64,000 bases of DNA. It comes from Rhodococcus sp. PAMC28707 (GTDB lineage: Bacteria > Actinomycetota > Actinomycetes > Mycobacteriales > Mycobacteriaceae). The stretch is from contig NZ_CP039253.1 of the NCBI RefSeq assembly GCF_004795915.1, forward strand, positions 124,001 to 188,000, given 5' to 3'. Below the pieces are notes generated by a model. It saw nothing but the letters and a program-made list of their open reading frames with translations, was not told where the DNA came from and made no database searches. The translations under genes and the position numbers were made by a program. Below, one piece after another: positions 44,915-56,468 of the stretch (position 1 is its first letter; each line of letters begins with the position of its first letter).

Positions 44915-45220
44915 TTATTCGCCTTCGGAATGCTCGAGGAGATCGGCATGGATCTCCCGGAGTGCGATCGAGAGCGGCTTCTCCTGCAGACCCGGCTCGA
45001 CCAAGGGGCCGACGTACTCGAGGATGCCGTCGCCGAGCTGGTTGTAGTAATCGTTGATCTGACGGGCCCGCTTGGCCGCATAGATCACGAGAGCGTACTT
45101 CGACGACGTGCGCGCCAGAAGTTCGTCGATGGGGGGATTCGTGATGCCGAGCGGCGTGTCGTAGGCCGGCAGAACGCTGGATCCGTCGAAATCGGACACG
45201 GCCGCTGAAGTGCTGCTCAC
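44915..45220 (-). CDS. rpoZ: DNA-directed RNA polymerase subunit omega
   Basis: This 101-residue omega subunit helps assemble RNA polymerase. The conserved core is [20 protein letters not shown] and [17 protein letters not shown] chose GTG 45220 with AGGAGA 7-8 nt upstream; the frame remains open to 45361 but that part is repeat-rich leader. It lies between gmk and coaBC. Confidence 0.95.
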   Translation of the reverse strand: MSSTSAAVSDFDGSSVLPAYDTPLGITNPPIDELLARTSSKYALVIYAAKRARQINDYYNQLGDGILEYVGPLVEPGLQEKPLSIALREIHADLLEHSEGE

Positions 45221-45357
45221 TATTGATCTCCTGAAAGTGCATCGGTACTGCTGCGAAAAATGCTGGTGCTGTCTGCTGGTCGAAGCCACACTGCTGGTAG
45301 TGCAAGACTGCTGAAGCTGGCAAAAATCGGCTCTACATCGCCCGGAATACGCCAGAA

Positions 45358-45972
45358 TCAACCGACCGAAGACCTACCGACCAACAAGGATACCAACTCA
45401 TCGCACGAATGGTCGACATCGGCATTGACAATGATCGTGTCGAACTCGTTCTGTGCCGCCAATTCGACCCGTGCGGTCTGAAGTCGCCGCTCGGTAGCAT
45501 CCGATTCTTCGGTCGCCCTGGACGTCAGGCGCTGCACGAGATCTTCCCAGGTAGGTGGTGCCATGAACACCAACAGAGCTTCGGGCTTGGACACCCGGAC
45601 GGCACGTGCACCGGCGAGATCGAGTTCGAGCAGCACCGGATGTCCTCGCTCCAAGGCCTCCTCTACGGGGGCGGCCGGCGTGCCGGAGCGGTGCAGACCA
45701 CCGTGCACACTCGCCCACTCGAGTAATTCGTCTGCCTCGACCATGCGATCGAACTCGTCGGCAGTCACGAAGTGATAGTCCTCGCCGTCGACCTCGCCGG
45801 GTCGCGGCGCCCGGGTGGTTACGGAAACGCTGAACCACAACTCGGGCAGTGTCCGTCGTACAACTCGAACGACGCTGGACTTACCGACGCCGGAGGGACC
45901 GGACAACACGATGAGCCGACCCCTCCCACTCGGTGACGCGTCACTGTCGGACACGGTCGATACTCCCGCCAC
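45358..45972 (-). CDS. gmk: Guanylate kinase
   Basis: This 204-residue kinase phosphorylates GMP to GDP. Walker A is [13 protein letters not shown] near residue 22, and the GMP-binding region is [20 protein letters not shown]. It starts at GTG 45972; a second GTG seven codons later ([10 protein letters not shown]) is possible. It follows mihF by 12 bp, an order conserved in actinobacteria, and precedes rpoZ. Confidence 0.96.
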   Translation of the reverse strand: MAGVSTVSDSDASPSGRGRLIVLSGPSGVGKSSVVRVVRRTLPELWFSVSVTTRAPRPGEVDGEDYHFVTADEFDRMVEADELLEWASVHGGLHRSGTPAAPVEEALERGHPVLLELDLAGARAVRVSKPEALLVFMAPPTWEDLVQRLTSRATEESDATERRLQTARVELAAQNEFDTIIVNADVDHSCDELVSLLVGRSSVG

Positions 45973-45984
45973 TGGTCGGACCTC

Positions 45985-46305
45985 TCAGGCTTCGAAATCG
46001 AACTTCGTCAACAGCGCCTTGCGCTGTCGGTCACCGAGACCACGTAGACGACGAGTCGGTGCAATCTCCAACTCGGTCATCAATTCCTGGGCCTTGACCT
46101 TGCCGACCTTGGGAAGTGCTTCCAAAAGTGCCGACACCTTCATCTTGCCGAGAATCTCGTCGGTTTCGGCATCCTTCAACACTTGCTGCAGGTCGGTGCC
46201 GCCTCGCTTGAGACGCTCTTTGAGCTCGGCTCTTGTTTTACGGGCGAAGGCCGCCTTCTCCAAAGCGGCTGCTCGCTGCTCTGCGGTCAACTGGGGAAGG
46301 GCCAC
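45985..46305 (-). CDS. mihF: Integration host factor mIHF
   Basis: This 106-residue actinobacterial nucleoid protein consists of an N-terminal helix (LTAEQRAAALEKAAFARKTR) and a helix-two-turn-helix core (LEALPKVGKVKAQELMTELEI; RRLRGLGDRQRKALL). It is unrelated to E. coli IHF in sequence; in mycobacteria it is needed for phage integration and bends DNA. I chose GTG 46305 with GGAGGAAA just upstream. The perfect palindrome GTTCGCGAAC at 46416-46425 lies in its upstream region. Confidence 0.95.
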   Translation of the reverse strand: MALPQLTAEQRAAALEKAAFARKTRAELKERLKRGGTDLQQVLKDAETDEILGKMKVSALLEALPKVGKVKAQELMTELEIAPTRRLRGLGDRQRKALLTKFDFEA

Positions 46306-46459
46306 GTTTCCTCCGTCACATCGAAAGGTGAACAGTGCAGGGGTCTTGCTTGCACTTGGCTGCGGCATACCAGCGGTAACCTGCAACGACAGCGACGGTA
46401 CCCACGCTCGACGGAGTTCGCGAACCCACCCCCTTTGCCGAGCGCTTTCGGCCGGTGAG

Positions 46460-47284
46460 CTAAGCCAATGCAGTCTCGATCTCATCGCGCAGCGTTCGAG
46501 CGGCGTCTTGGAGGGCGCCGACCGTCGGCCCGGCAGCAAGCACTCCGCGGGACGAACTGGGCAGCAGCAGCTGTAGGCAATCCCCGAAGATATGCCGCAA
46601 ATCGCCGACCTCGGCGCCCTGAGCACCGAGACCCGGTGCGAGAATCGGTCCATCGAAGCCCTCGAGGTCCAGACCGTGATCTCGGGTGGCACCGACGACG
46701 AGGCCCACCGTGCCGAGACCGTCACGACCGACAGTTCGTGATCCGTCGACGATCGCTTGCGCAACCGATCGTTCGTTGCTTTCGGCCAACTGCACCGAAG
46801 AGCCTTCGGGATTCGATGTCCGAGCGAGAACGAAGACGCCTCTCCCGTGAGCCGAAGCCACCTCGAACGTCTCGGTCAAGGAGTCGAATCCCAGATACGG
46901 CGATACCGTTACCGCATCCGAAGACAAAGGGCTCCCCTCCCCCAACCATGTCTGCGCATACGCGCGCATGGTGGTACCGATATCCCCACGCTTCGCGTCG
47001 GCGATCACCATCGTGCCGGCGTCCCGCAACACCGTGATCGTGCGTTCCAACACCGCAAAGCCTGCGCTGCCGTAGGCCTCGAAGAATGCGACTTGGGGCT
47101 TCACGACGGCGATCTCACCGACGAAGGCCTCGACGCATATCTCCGCGAATGTCTCCAGCCCGTCGGCGTTCCTGGGCAGACCCCACGCGTCGAGCAGTGC
47201 CGGATGCGGGTCGATGCCGACACAGAGTCGACCCCGCGAGGCGGTCGCGGTGCGGAGTCGATCCAACCACCCGCCGACGGTCAT
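46460..47284 (-). CDS. pyrF: Orotidine 5'-phosphate decarboxylase
   Basis: This 274-residue type 2 OMP decarboxylase makes UMP, the last step of the pathway. The active site is [18 protein letters not shown] near residue 94, with [17 protein letters not shown] near the start and [10 protein letters not shown] near the end. ATG 47284 overlaps the carB stop (ATGA). It is the last gene of the pyrR-pyrB-pyrC-carA-carB-pyrF operon. Confidence 0.96.
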   Translation of the reverse strand: MTVGGWLDRLRTATASRGRLCVGIDPHPALLDAWGLPRNADGLETFAEICVEAFVGEIAVVKPQVAFFEAYGSAGFAVLERTITVLRDAGTMVIADAKRGDIGTTMRAYAQTWLGEGSPLSSDAVTVSPYLGFDSLTETFEVASAHGRGVFVLARTSNPEGSSVQLAESNERSVAQAIVDGSRTVGRDGLGTVGLVVGATRDHGLDLEGFDGPILAPGLGAQGAEVGDLRHIFGDCLQLLLPSSSRGVLAAGPTVGALQDAARTLRDEIETALA

Positions 47285-50200
47285 GCCTGACCGCGTCCGG
47301 CCATCGCGGCGTGCAGATCCTGAAGCGAGCGAACTCCGATGCCGCCTGCGATGGAGGCTTCGATGCCTTGCACTGCTGCCGATGCACCCTGGACCGTCGT
47401 GATGCACGGGATGTTCTGCGCCACGGCCGCACTCCGGATTTCGTACCCGTCGACGCGCGGACCCGAATTGCCGTAGGGCGTGTTGATCACCATCGCGATG
47501 TCGCCGGCGAGTATGCGAGCGACGATCGTCGTTTTTCCTTCCGGGACTTCCTCGCCGGACTGCTTGTACACCTGCTCGCAGGTGATCCCGTTGCGCCGCA
47601 GGACCTCTGCGGTTCCCTCGGTGGCCAGAATCGTGAACCCCAGGTCGGCAAGACGTTTGACGGGAAAGATCAAGGAACGCTTGTCCTTGTTGGCGACCGA
47701 TACGAAAACAGCGCCCGATAGTGGAAGCGATCCGTACGCCGCTGTCTGACTCTTGGCGAACGCAGTGCCGAAATCAGCGTCGATTCCCATCACCTCGCCG
47801 GTGGACTTCATCTCCGGACTCAGCAGAGTGTCGACGCCGGTGCCGTCGGCGCGGCGGAATCGGTTGAACGGCAACACCGCTTCCTTGACGGCGATAGGTG
47901 CATCGAGCGGTGTGGTCCCGCCGTCACCAACCGCAGGAAGCATGCCGCTGGCGCGTAGATCGGCGATCGACTCGCCCATCATGACCCGCGCACATGCTTT
48001 CGCGAGTTGCACTGCCGTCGCCTTCGAGACGAACGGCACGGTGCGGCTGGCACGCGGGTTCGCTTCGAGGACATACAGAATGTCGTCCTTGAGTGCGTAC
48101 TGAACGTTGAGAAGGCCCTTGACGCCGATCCCCTTCGCGAGGAGTTCGGTCGAGCGACGAACGTTCTCGATATCGGCTCGTCCGAGCGTGATCGGTGGAA
48201 GCGCACAGGCCGAGTCGCCGGAGTGGATACCGGCTTCCTCTATGTGTTCCATTACCCCACCGAGGTACACCTCGGTGCCGTCGCACAGTGCGTCGACGTC
48301 GATTTCGACGGCATCTTCGAGGAAACGGTCGACGAGAACAGGTCTGTCGTGCGAGATCTCGGTTGCTCGCTCGATGTACCCGGCCAGTGACGGCTCGTCG
48401 TAGACGATTTCCATCCCGCGCCCACCGAGAACGTACGAGGGACGTACGAGCACGGGATATCCGATGCGAGCGGCAATATCGCGCGCGCCGTCGAAGGTCG
48501 TTGCAGTACCGAATTTCGGTGCGGGCAAACCGGCTTCGTTCAGGACGCGGCCGAATTCACCGCGGTCTTCCGCGAGGTCGATTGCTTCCGGGCTGGTGCC
48601 GACGATCGGAACGCCCGCTGCTTTCAGCCGTTTCGCCAGGCCTAGTGGCGTCTGGCCACCGAGCTGAACGATGACGCCCGCTACCGTGCCCGACTGTGCC
48701 TCGGCTCGGTAGACCTCGAGTACGTCCTCGAACGTGAGCGGTTCGAAGTACAGACGGTCGGCCGTGTCGTAGTCGGTGGAGACGGTTTCGGGGTTGCAGT
48801 TGATCATGACCGTCTCGTACCCGGCTTCGGACAGTGTCTGCGCCGCGTGGACACACGAGTAGTCGAATTCGATTCCCTGGCCGATGCGGTTGGGTCCCGA
48901 TCCGAGGATGAGGACCTTGTCGCGTTCGCGTTGCTCGGTGACCTCGGACTCGGCTTCGGGATCGAGTTCGTAGGTGCCGTAGTGGTAGGGCGTCTTCGCT
49001 TCGAATTCAGCGGCGCAGGTATCGACCGTCTTGTAGACCGGGTGGACGCCCAGTTCGCCTCGCAGAGCCCTGACGCCGTCTTCGTCGCCGAGCTCGGGTC
49101 GAAGCGCGGCGATCTGCCGATCCGAGAGTCCGTGGTACTTCGCCTGACGCAGAAGGGCTTCGTCGAACTCTGCAGCATCGCGGATGTCGTTGCCGAGTTC
49201 GTGGATCAGCTGGAATTGATCGAGGAACCACGGATCGATCTTGGTGGACTCGAACAATTGCTCGACCGTTGCGCCGAGAGCAAAGGCCTTCTCGATGCCG
49301 TACATACGGCCGTCCTGCGGAACGGCCAGGTCAGCGAGCAGCCCCTCCAGATCCTCGGCAGGATCGCCTTCGGCATTGCTCGGCCAGGTCACTTCGGGGC
49401 CGGTCCAGTAACCCGCACGCTTGGTTTCGAGCGAGCGCATGACCTTGCCGAACGCCTCGGTGAAGTTGCGTCCGATCGACATCGCCTCACCGACGGACTT
49501 CATCGTGGTGGTGAGGGTCCCGTCCGCGCCCGGGAACTTCTCGAATGCGAATCTCGGCGCCTTGACCACGACGTAGTCGAGAGTGGGCTCGAAGCACGCA
49601 GGCGTTTCCCTGGTGATGTCGTTGACGATCTCGTCGAGCGTGTAACCGATGGCAAGTTTGGCGGCCATCTTGGCGATCGGATACCCCGTCGCCTTCGATG
49701 CCAGTGCCGAAGACCGCGACACCCGCGGATTCATTTCGATGACCACGAGCCGACCATCGGCAGGGTCCATCGCGAACTGAATGTTGCAGCCGCCGGTATC
49801 GACGCCCACCTCACGCAGAATGTCGATGGAGAGGTCACGCATGGCCTGGTATTCGCGGTCGGTGAGTGTCATCGCCGGGGCAACGGTCACCGAGTCACCG
49901 GTGTGTACACCGACCGGATCGACGTTCTCGATGGAGCAGACAATCACGACGTTGTCGCGACTGTCCCGCATGAGTTCGAGTTCGTACTCTTTCCAGCCGA
50001 GGATCGACTCCTCGATGAGGACGTTCGCGGTCGGCGAGGCAGACAGCCCGCCGCCGGCGATACGCGTCAGATCGGTATCGTTGTATGCCATTCCGGAGCC
50101 GAGCCCACCCATGGTGAACGACGGACGAACGACGACGGGAAAACCGAGTTCTTCGACGGCAACTCGCGCCTCGTCCATCGTGTAGCAGACAGCCGACTTC

Positions 50201-50646
50201 GCGGACTCGCCGCCGACTTTGGCGACGATGTCCTTGAACTTCTGTCGATCTTCGCCGCGCTGGATGGCGTCGAAATCGGCGCCGATCAGCTCGACACCGT
50301 ACTTGGTCAGAATTCCCTGCTCGTGCAACGCGACGGCCGCGTTGAGGGCGGTCTGACCGCCGAGAGTCGCGAGAACAGCTTCGATCGGGTGGCCTTGTTC
50401 TGCTTCCCGGGCGAAAATCTTTTCGATGAACTCGGCGGTGATCGGCTCGACGTAGGTCGCGTCGGCGAATTCCGGGTCGGTCATGATCGTCGCCGGGTTG
50501 GAGTTGACCAGGCTGACACGCAGGCCCTCTTCGCGCAGTACGCGACAAGCCTGGGTTCCCGAATAGTCGAACTCGCAGGCCTGACCGATCACGATCGGGC
50601 CCGATCCAATGACCAGTACATGGCTCAGGTCTGTGCGGCGTGGCAT
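47281..50646 (-). CDS. carB: Carbamoyl-phosphate synthase large subunit
   Basis: This 1121-residue enzyme has two ATP-grasp halves ([20 protein letters not shown] near residue 10 and [20 protein letters not shown] near 568) and a C-terminal regulatory domain (from about 950). It makes carbamoyl phosphate for pyrimidines and arginine. I chose ATG 50646, which overlaps the carA stop by one base (TAATG). Length and duplicated architecture are normal. Confidence 0.97.
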   Translation of the reverse strand: MPRRTDLSHVLVIGSGPIVIGQACEFDYSGTQACRVLREEGLRVSLVNSNPATIMTDPEFADATYVEPITAEFIEKIFAREAEQGHPIEAVLATLGGQTALNAAVALHEQGILTKYGVELIGADFDAIQRGEDRQKFKDIVAKVGGESAKSAVCYTMDEARVAVEELGFPVVVRPSFTMGGLGSGMAYNDTDLTRIAGGGLSASPTANVLIEESILGWKEYELELMRDSRDNVVIVCSIENVDPVGVHTGDSVTVAPAMTLTDREYQAMRDLSIDILREVGVDTGGCNIQFAMDPADGRLVVIEMNPRVSRSSALASKATGYPIAKMAAKLAIGYTLDEIVNDITRETPACFEPTLDYVVVKAPRFAFEKFPGADGTLTTTMKSVGEAMSIGRNFTEAFGKVMRSLETKRAGYWTGPEVTWPSNAEGDPAEDLEGLLADLAVPQDGRMYGIEKAFALGATVEQLFESTKIDPWFLDQFQLIHELGNDIRDAAEFDEALLRQAKYHGLSDRQIAALRPELGDEDGVRALRGELGVHPVYKTVDTCAAEFEAKTPYHYGTYELDPEAESEVTEQRERDKVLILGSGPNRIGQGIEFDYSCVHAAQTLSEAGYETVMINCNPETVSTDYDTADRLYFEPLTFEDVLEVYRAEAQSGTVAGVIVQLGGQTPLGLAKRLKAAGVPIVGTSPEAIDLAEDRGEFGRVLNEAGLPAPKFGTATTFDGARDIAARIGYPVLVRPSYVLGGRGMEIVYDEPSLAGYIERATEISHDRPVLVDRFLEDAVEIDVDALCDGTEVYLGGVMEHIEEAGIHSGDSACALPPITLGRADIENVRRSTELLAKGIGVKGLLNVQYALKDDILYVLEANPRASRTVPFVSKATAVQLAKACARVMMGESIADLRASGMLPAVGDGGTTPLDAPIAVKEAVLPFNRFRRADGTGVDTLLSPEMKSTGEVMGIDADFGTAFAKSQTAAYGSLPLSGAVFVSVANKDKRSLIFPVKRLADLGFTILATEGTAEVLRRNGITCEQVYKQSGEEVPEGKTTIVARILAGDIAMVINTPYGNSGPRVDGYEIRSAAVAQNIPCITTVQGASAAVQGIEASIAGGIGVRSLQDLHAAMAGRGQA

Positions 50647-51776
50647 TACTTCTTCTCCTGAAGGACGCTGGTGAAACGATCGAAGAGGTATGCGGCGTCG
50701 TGTGGACCGGCCGCGGCCTCGGGGTGGTACTGGACGGAGAACGCCCGCCCGCTCAACAGTTCGACGCCTTCGACGGTGCCGTCGTTGGCACACGTGTGAC
50801 TGACACGCGCTCGGCCGAAGTCGGTGTCGAATTCTTCGCCGGCCTCGCCTTCGAGCGCGAAACCGTGGTTCTGCGCAGTGATGGCGATCCGGCCGGTGGT
50901 GTGTTCGACCACCGGGATGTTCATTCCGCGATGACCGAACTTCATCTTGTAGGTAGAGCGCCCGAGGGCGCGTCCGAAGATCTGGTTGCCGAAGCAGATG
51001 CCGAAGAGTGGCAGATCCCGCTCGAGAACGCTACGGGTGAGGGCAACACTGGAGTCCGCAGTCGCCGGGTCCCCGGGTCCGTTCGAGAGAAAGACGCCGT
51101 CCGGATTCAATTCCAGAATCTGCTCGATGCTCGCCGTCGAGGGCACCACGTGCACTCGGACACCGCGCTCGGCAAACATGCGAGGAGTGTTCGTCTTGAT
51201 CCCGAGATCGACTGCGACGACGGTGAATCGAGCCTCGCCTGCAGGCTCGATCGTGTAGCTCGAAGCCGTGGTCACTTCGCCGGCGAGGTCGGCTCCCAGC
51301 ATCGACGGCTGACCGAGTACCTGCTCGAGCATCTCGTCTGCGCTTCCGAGTGCATCTCCGGAGAACACGCCTGCACGCATGGATCCGCGGGTGCGGAGGT
51401 GACGCACCAGCGCGCGGGTATCGATGCCGGCTATGCCGACCACGTTCTGTTTCTCGAGCTCGTCCTGCAGCGTTCCGGTCGAACGCCAGCTCGACGGACG
51501 CCGCGCCGGATCGCGAACGACATATCCTGCCACCCAGATCTTGTTGGGGTCGCTTGCGCTGGAGGCTTCACCGTCCTCCTGGTTCCAGCCCGTGTTGCCG
51601 ATTTGGGGAGCGGTGGCCACCACGATCTGGCGGTGGTAACTGGGATCGGTGAGAGTTTCCTGATAACCGGTCATTCCGGTGCAGAACACTGCTTCACCGA
51701 GAGTTCGACCTTCGGCCCCGAAAGTTGTGCCGCGAAACGTCCGGCCGTCCTCCAGAACAAGAACTGCGCTGCTCAC
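50646..51776 (-). CDS. carA: Carbamoyl-phosphate synthase small subunit (glutaminase)
   Basis: This 376-residue class I amidotransferase supplies ammonia from glutamine to CarB. The nucleophile lies in [16 protein letters not shown] (GICFGNQ instead of GICLGHQ, as in other actinobacteria), and the C-terminal His/Glu pair in [13 protein letters not shown]. It starts at GTG 51776, overlapping the upstream stop (GTGA). Confidence 0.97.
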   Translation of the reverse strand: MSSAVLVLEDGRTFRGTTFGAEGRTLGEAVFCTGMTGYQETLTDPSYHRQIVVATAPQIGNTGWNQEDGEASSASDPNKIWVAGYVVRDPARRPSSWRSTGTLQDELEKQNVVGIAGIDTRALVRHLRTRGSMRAGVFSGDALGSADEMLEQVLGQPSMLGADLAGEVTTASSYTIEPAGEARFTVVAVDLGIKTNTPRMFAERGVRVHVVPSTASIEQILELNPDGVFLSNGPGDPATADSSVALTRSVLERDLPLFGICFGNQIFGRALGRSTYKMKFGHRGMNIPVVEHTTGRIAITAQNHGFALEGEAGEEFDTDFGRARVSHTCANDGTVEGVELLSGRAFSVQYHPEAAAGPHDAAYLFDRFTSVLQEKK

Positions 51777-52309
51777 GCGGGTGTCTCCTTCGAATCATCT
51801 GTACCGGCACTCGAGCCGGAATCAGTATTTGTATCTGTGTCGACCCACGCCGGGTAGACGAACTTGTCGTCGGCGCGAAATCCGGTATCGATCTCGGTGC
51901 CCGTGGGCAATTCCCAACGGATCACCAGAAGCCCGTCCTTGCTCATGACCTTGCCGGCGAGCCCACGCTCGGTTCGAATCGCGCGAATGGACTCCTCAGG
52001 AATCCAGATAGTGGATTCGCCGGTCCTCTCCAACAAAATCCCGTGCTGGTGCCGTGAGATTTCGGCGGTGGCGCGATGGCCGATGTCACCGACCGCGATT
52101 CGGTCCTGCCAGCTCGGCGCGATGGTGCTGCCGACATACAGGCCCGTCGACGGCTCGAGCACCGTGCTGCCGATATCCGACGGCACCTCCGGAAAAGTGC
52201 CGATTCGATCTGCCTGTCGTTTCTGCCGTCCGCGCCAGCCCCAGAAGATCAACGCGATCATCAGGACCCAGAACACTACGAACGCGACGACGATGAGAAC
52301 TCTGTCCAT
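51773..52309 (-). CDS. Membrane-anchored protein of unknown function in the pyr operon
   Basis: This 178-residue protein has a single N-terminal membrane helix (about residues 3-24), a short basic stretch and a beta-rich PH-like domain (about 45-160; [24 protein letters not shown] split by reading, then VIRWELPTG). The C-terminus is Ser/Thr/Asp-rich. The homologue I recall in the same place in M. tuberculosis is Rv1382. It overlaps carA by 4 bp and follows pyrC by 5 bp, so it is expressed with pyrimidine synthesis, but no function is evident. Confidence 0.8.
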   Translation of the reverse strand: MDRVLIVVAFVVFWVLMIALIFWGWRGRQKRQADRIGTFPEVPSDIGSTVLEPSTGLYVGSTIAPSWQDRIAVGDIGHRATAEISRHQHGILLERTGESTIWIPEESIRAIRTERGLAGKVMSKDGLLVIRWELPTGTEIDTGFRADDKFVYPAWVDTDTNTDSGSSAGTDDSKETPA

Positions 52310-52314
52310 GTCCC

Positions 52315-53616
52315 TTACGCTCCTGTCGGCGTTCGGATCACACCGTCGCGTGCGGTGATTCGCCCGCGTAGCAGCGTGGTGGTCACTTTTGCCGAGAACG
52401 TCATCGATTCGAACGGTGTGTTGTCAGCGACACTGGCCAAGTTCTTTCCCGTGACGGTCCAGCTTGCGTTCGGATCGACGACGGTGAGATTTGCGATCTC
52501 ACCGACCTCGATAGGCCGGCCCTGATCCGGCAATCCCACGATCTCCGCCGGCCGCTCGCTCATGACTCGGGCAACTCCGCGCCAGTCGAGTAGTCCCGGC
52601 TCGACCATCGTTTGCACGACAATCGACAGTGCGGTCTCCAACCCGAGCATCCCAGGCTTTGCCTGCGCGAACTCGCAGCACTTGTCCTGCTCGGCGTGGG
52701 GCGCGTGGTCGGTCGCGACGCAGTCGATCGTGCCGTCGGCCAGACCGCGCCGTAGGGCCTCGACATCGGATGTCTCACGCAAAGGCGGATTCACCCGGTT
52801 GATCGCGTCGTACGTTTCGAGCCGTGAGTCGTCGAGAAGCAAGTGATGCGGCGTCACCTCGGCGGTGATGGAAATGCCCTGGCCGCGTGCCCACGCGAGT
52901 AGGGCGACGGTTCCGGCAGTAGATGCGTGACAAATGTGCACCCTCGCACCGGCGTCTCTCGCGAGAATCGCGTCGCGGGCGACGATCGACTCTTCCGCTG
53001 CTCGCGGCCAGCCTGCCAGTCCCAATCGCGCGGCCGTCGGGCCTTCGTGTGCGATGGACCCGACCGTCAGCCGCGGCTCCTCCGCGTGTTGTGCAATCAG
53101 CACTCCGAGCGAACTCGAATACTCGAGCGCGCGCCGCATGATCAAAGGATCGTCGACGCAATGCCCGTCGTCGGAGAACATGCGTACCTTGCCTACGCCC
53201 GCGGCCATGATCGCCATCTCGGCGAGCTGCTTTCCTTCGAGTCCGACGGTGACGGCACCTACCGGATGCACGTCCACGAGGCCGACCTCCTGACCGCGAC
53301 GCCATACGTAATCGGTCACCACCACCGAGTCGGCGACCGGGGACGTGTTCGCCATCGCGAAGACAGCGGTGTATCCGCCGAGCGCGGCAGCAGCCGAACC
53401 GGTTTCGATGGTCTCGGTGTCTTCTCGGCCGGGTTCACGCAGGTGCGTATGCAGGTCTACGAAACCGGGCAGCACGATCTGTCCGCGCGAATCGACGACT
53501 TCGGCGTCACCGGCATCGAGGTCTGTCCCGATCGCCACGATCTGACCGTCGTCGATCAATATGTCTGTTTCCGGGCCCTCGCCGTAGACGAGCACACCGG
53601 TGAGTACAACGCTCAT
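52315..53616 (-). CDS. pyrC: Dihydroorotase
   Basis: This 433-residue class I dihydroorotase cyclises carbamoyl aspartate. The metal-binding HxH is in [18 protein letters not shown] near residue 57, further ligands lie near ARVHICHAS, and the C-terminal site is [17 protein letters not shown] 53616 overlaps the pyrB stop (ATGA). Confidence 0.96.
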   Translation of the reverse strand: MSVVLTGVLVYGEGPETDILIDDGQIVAIGTDLDAGDAEVVDSRGQIVLPGFVDLHTHLREPGREDTETIETGSAAAALGGYTAVFAMANTSPVADSVVVTDYVWRRGQEVGLVDVHPVGAVTVGLEGKQLAEMAIMAAGVGKVRMFSDDGHCVDDPLIMRRALEYSSSLGVLIAQHAEEPRLTVGSIAHEGPTAARLGLAGWPRAAEESIVARDAILARDAGARVHICHASTAGTVALLAWARGQGISITAEVTPHHLLLDDSRLETYDAINRVNPPLRETSDVEALRRGLADGTIDCVATDHAPHAEQDKCCEFAQAKPGMLGLETALSIVVQTMVEPGLLDWRGVARVMSERPAEIVGLPDQGRPIEVGEIANLTVVDPNASWTVTGKNLASVADNTPFESMTFSAKVTTTLLRGRITARDGVIRTPTGA

Positions 53617-54559
53617 TCCGCTCCTCCGTCCGAGCCGACGAGCAACCGAAACAGCACAGCCATGCGCACGTGAACTCCATTCGTAACCTGTTGCAGCACA
53701 GCAGTTCTCGGAGAATCAGCCACCGAGGACGCGATCTCCATGCCGCGAAGCATCGGCCCTGGATGCAATACGACCGCGTGCTCGGGCAGCAGATCCATAC
53801 GCTTCTGCGACAACCCGTACGTGATCGAGTATTCGCGAGCCGAGGGAAAGAACCCGCCGTTCATTCGTTCAGCCTGCACTCGAAGCATCAGTACGGCGTC
53901 GAGCCCGGGCAATTCGGCATCGATATTGTGCGACACCCGAACCGGCCAGCTAGACGCTCCGACCGGCATGAGCGTCGGAGGTGCGATCAGTACCACTTCG
54001 GCTCCGAGCATCGACAGCAGGAGCGCGTTGGACCGTGCGACTCGGCTGTGCAGAATGTCACCGACGATGGCGACTCGTTTGCCTGCGATGGTCCCGAGAC
54101 GCTGCCTCAGTGTCAACGCGTCGAGAAGCGCCTGGGTGGGATGCTCATGCGTTCCGTCTCCCGCGTTGATCACCGCCGGGCCAGTGCCTTCACCCTGTCC
54201 GGCCGTCCAGGACGCGATCTGGTGTGCGGCGCCCGATGCCGGGTGCCGCACAATCAGTGCGTCGGCTCCTGCGGCTCGCAGCGTCATCGCCGTATCGCGA
54301 AGTGATTCACCTTTGGAAACCGATGAGCTACTTGCACTGACGTTGATGACATCGGCGCTCATCCACTTTCCAGCGACCTCGAAAGAGACGCGGGTCCTGG
54401 TCGAATTCTCGAAGAACACCGTCATGATGGTGCGGCCACGGAGGGTCGGAAGCTTCTTGACCTCACGGCCGAGCAACGCCTGCTCGAAACGATCGGCCTC
54501 GTCCAACAGCTGTGTTGCAGACTCGACGGTCAGGTCGGCCACGGAGAGAAGATGCTTCA

Positions 54560-54560
<1 letters not shown>
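53613..54560 (-). CDS. pyrB: Aspartate carbamoyltransferase catalytic subunit
   Basis: This 315-residue enzyme condenses carbamoyl phosphate and aspartate. The carbamoyl-phosphate loop is [15 protein letters not shown] near residue 50, with [12 protein letters not shown] near 138 and [10 protein letters not shown] near 220. No regulatory PyrI gene is present. ATG 54560 overlaps the pyrR stop by one base (TGATG). Confidence 0.97.
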
Positions 54561-55192
<632 letters not shown>

Positions 55193-55273
55193 TTAAAGGA
55201 TGTCTGACAATTGGACAGCCTAGCAATGCATCGTGCCCTCGAGCACTGCCGGGGCGCTCTGGCGTGACGAACA

Positions 55274-55849
55274 TTACTCGTCGGAAGCGTGCTCTCGGTT
55301 TTCGACCGATGAGGTGTCTTCGTCAGTGCCATCCGGCTGAGAACTGGGTGTTGCAGCGCGCGAAGACACCGCCGCTGCTGCCGCGCGAACCTGCGGCGCG
55401 ACGAGGACGATTTGGCCGAGCACACCGTTGACGAACGACGGTGAATCATCGGTGGACAACTGCTTGGCGAGTTCGACCGCTTCGTCCACAGCAACGACCG
55501 GGGGAACGTCGGTAGCGTGGAACAACTCCCACACCGCAACGCGCAGAATCGCCCGATCGACTGCGGGCAGCCGCTTGAGTGTCCAGTCGTTGAGATGATC
55601 GGAGATCACACCATCGAGCCGATCCAAGTTCTCGGCCACACCGACCACCAAGGTCTCGGTGTACTCACTCACGGGGGCGATCGAATCGTCGGCGCGAGCA
55701 AGCTCGATGCGTTCTTTGGCGAGGTTCACCGGATCGGTATCCCGTGCCTCTGCCTCGAACAGGAAATCTACAGCGCGCTTGCGGGCCTTGTGGCGCGCAC
55801 CGAGCTTCTTCACAGGCTCGGTGCGCGCGGCTGCCTTCTTGGACGACAC
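55274..55849 (-). CDS. nusB: Transcription antitermination protein NusB
   Basis: This 191-residue RNA-binding helical protein acts in rRNA antitermination with NusE. The N-terminus [21 protein letters not shown] and the core [17 protein letters not shown] with [21 protein letters not shown] split by reading are diagnostic. The last 35 residues are an acidic, Ser/Thr-rich tail. It starts at GTG 55849, 1 bp after the efp stop. The short gap before pyrR holds only that gene's leader. Confidence 0.95.
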   Translation of the reverse strand: MSSKKAAARTEPVKKLGARHKARKRAVDFLFEAEARDTDPVNLAKERIELARADDSIAPVSEYTETLVVGVAENLDRLDGVISDHLNDWTLKRLPAVDRAILRVAVWELFHATDVPPVVAVDEAVELAKQLSTDDSPSFVNGVLGQIVLVAPQVRAAAAAVSSRAATPSSQPDGTDEDTSSVENREHASDE

Positions 55850-55850
55850 G

Positions 55851-56414
55851 TTAGGAATTCACACGCCCAAGGTAGTTTCCGTCGCGCGAATCGACCTTCA
55901 GCTTGTCACCGGTGTTGATGAACAGCGGGACCGAGATCTCGGCGCCGGTCTCCAAAGTGGCAGGCTTCGTGCCTCCGGTCGAGCGGTCGCCCTGCAGGCC
56001 CGGATCGGTGTGCTTGACCTCGAGTTCGACCGTCACAGGTAGCTCCACGTAAAGCGGTGCCCCCTCGTGCATCGCGATCTGAACCCTGAGGTTCTCGAGC
56101 AGGAAACGAGCGCCGTCGCCGACCGTTGCCTCCGGGATGGCGAGCTGGTCGAAGGTGTCGCCGTCCATGAAGACGTAATCGGTGCCGTCGTGGTACAGGT
56201 ACGTCATGTCACGGCGATCGACCGTGGCCGTCTCGACCTTGACACCGGCATTGAACGTCTTGTCGACGACTTTGCCGGACAGGACGTTCTTGAGTTTGGT
56301 GCGCACGAACGCGGGTCCCTTACCCGGCTTCACATGCTGAAATTCTGTGATCGTCCACAACTGGTTATCGATGCTGAGGACGAGACCATTCTTGAAATCG
56401 CTGGTGGAAGCCAC
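55851..56414 (-). CDS. efp: Elongation factor P
   Basis: This 187-residue three-domain OB/KOW protein relieves ribosome stalling at polyproline. The loop that carries the functional residue reads [17 protein letters not shown] (near residues 28-44), and the C-terminus [14 protein letters not shown] is canonical. It starts at GTG 56414. It is 54 bp downstream of pepQ, in the pepQ-efp-nusB order common to actinobacteria. Confidence 0.97.
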   Translation of the reverse strand: MASTSDFKNGLVLSIDNQLWTITEFQHVKPGKGPAFVRTKLKNVLSGKVVDKTFNAGVKVETATVDRRDMTYLYHDGTDYVFMDGDTFDQLAIPEATVGDGARFLLENLRVQIAMHEGAPLYVELPVTVELEVKHTDPGLQGDRSTGGTKPATLETGAEISVPLFINTGDKLKVDSRDGNYLGRVNS

Positions 56415-56468
56415 TGGCTTTTATGTCTCCTCGTGTTCGCGTGTTCTTATCTCGCAGTGACCGTGATG

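Noticed and set aside
48847..50661. Plus-strand open frame of 604 codons opposite carB
   Set aside because: It is a shadow of the carB reading frame; composition follows the codon structure of carB and no domain is visible.
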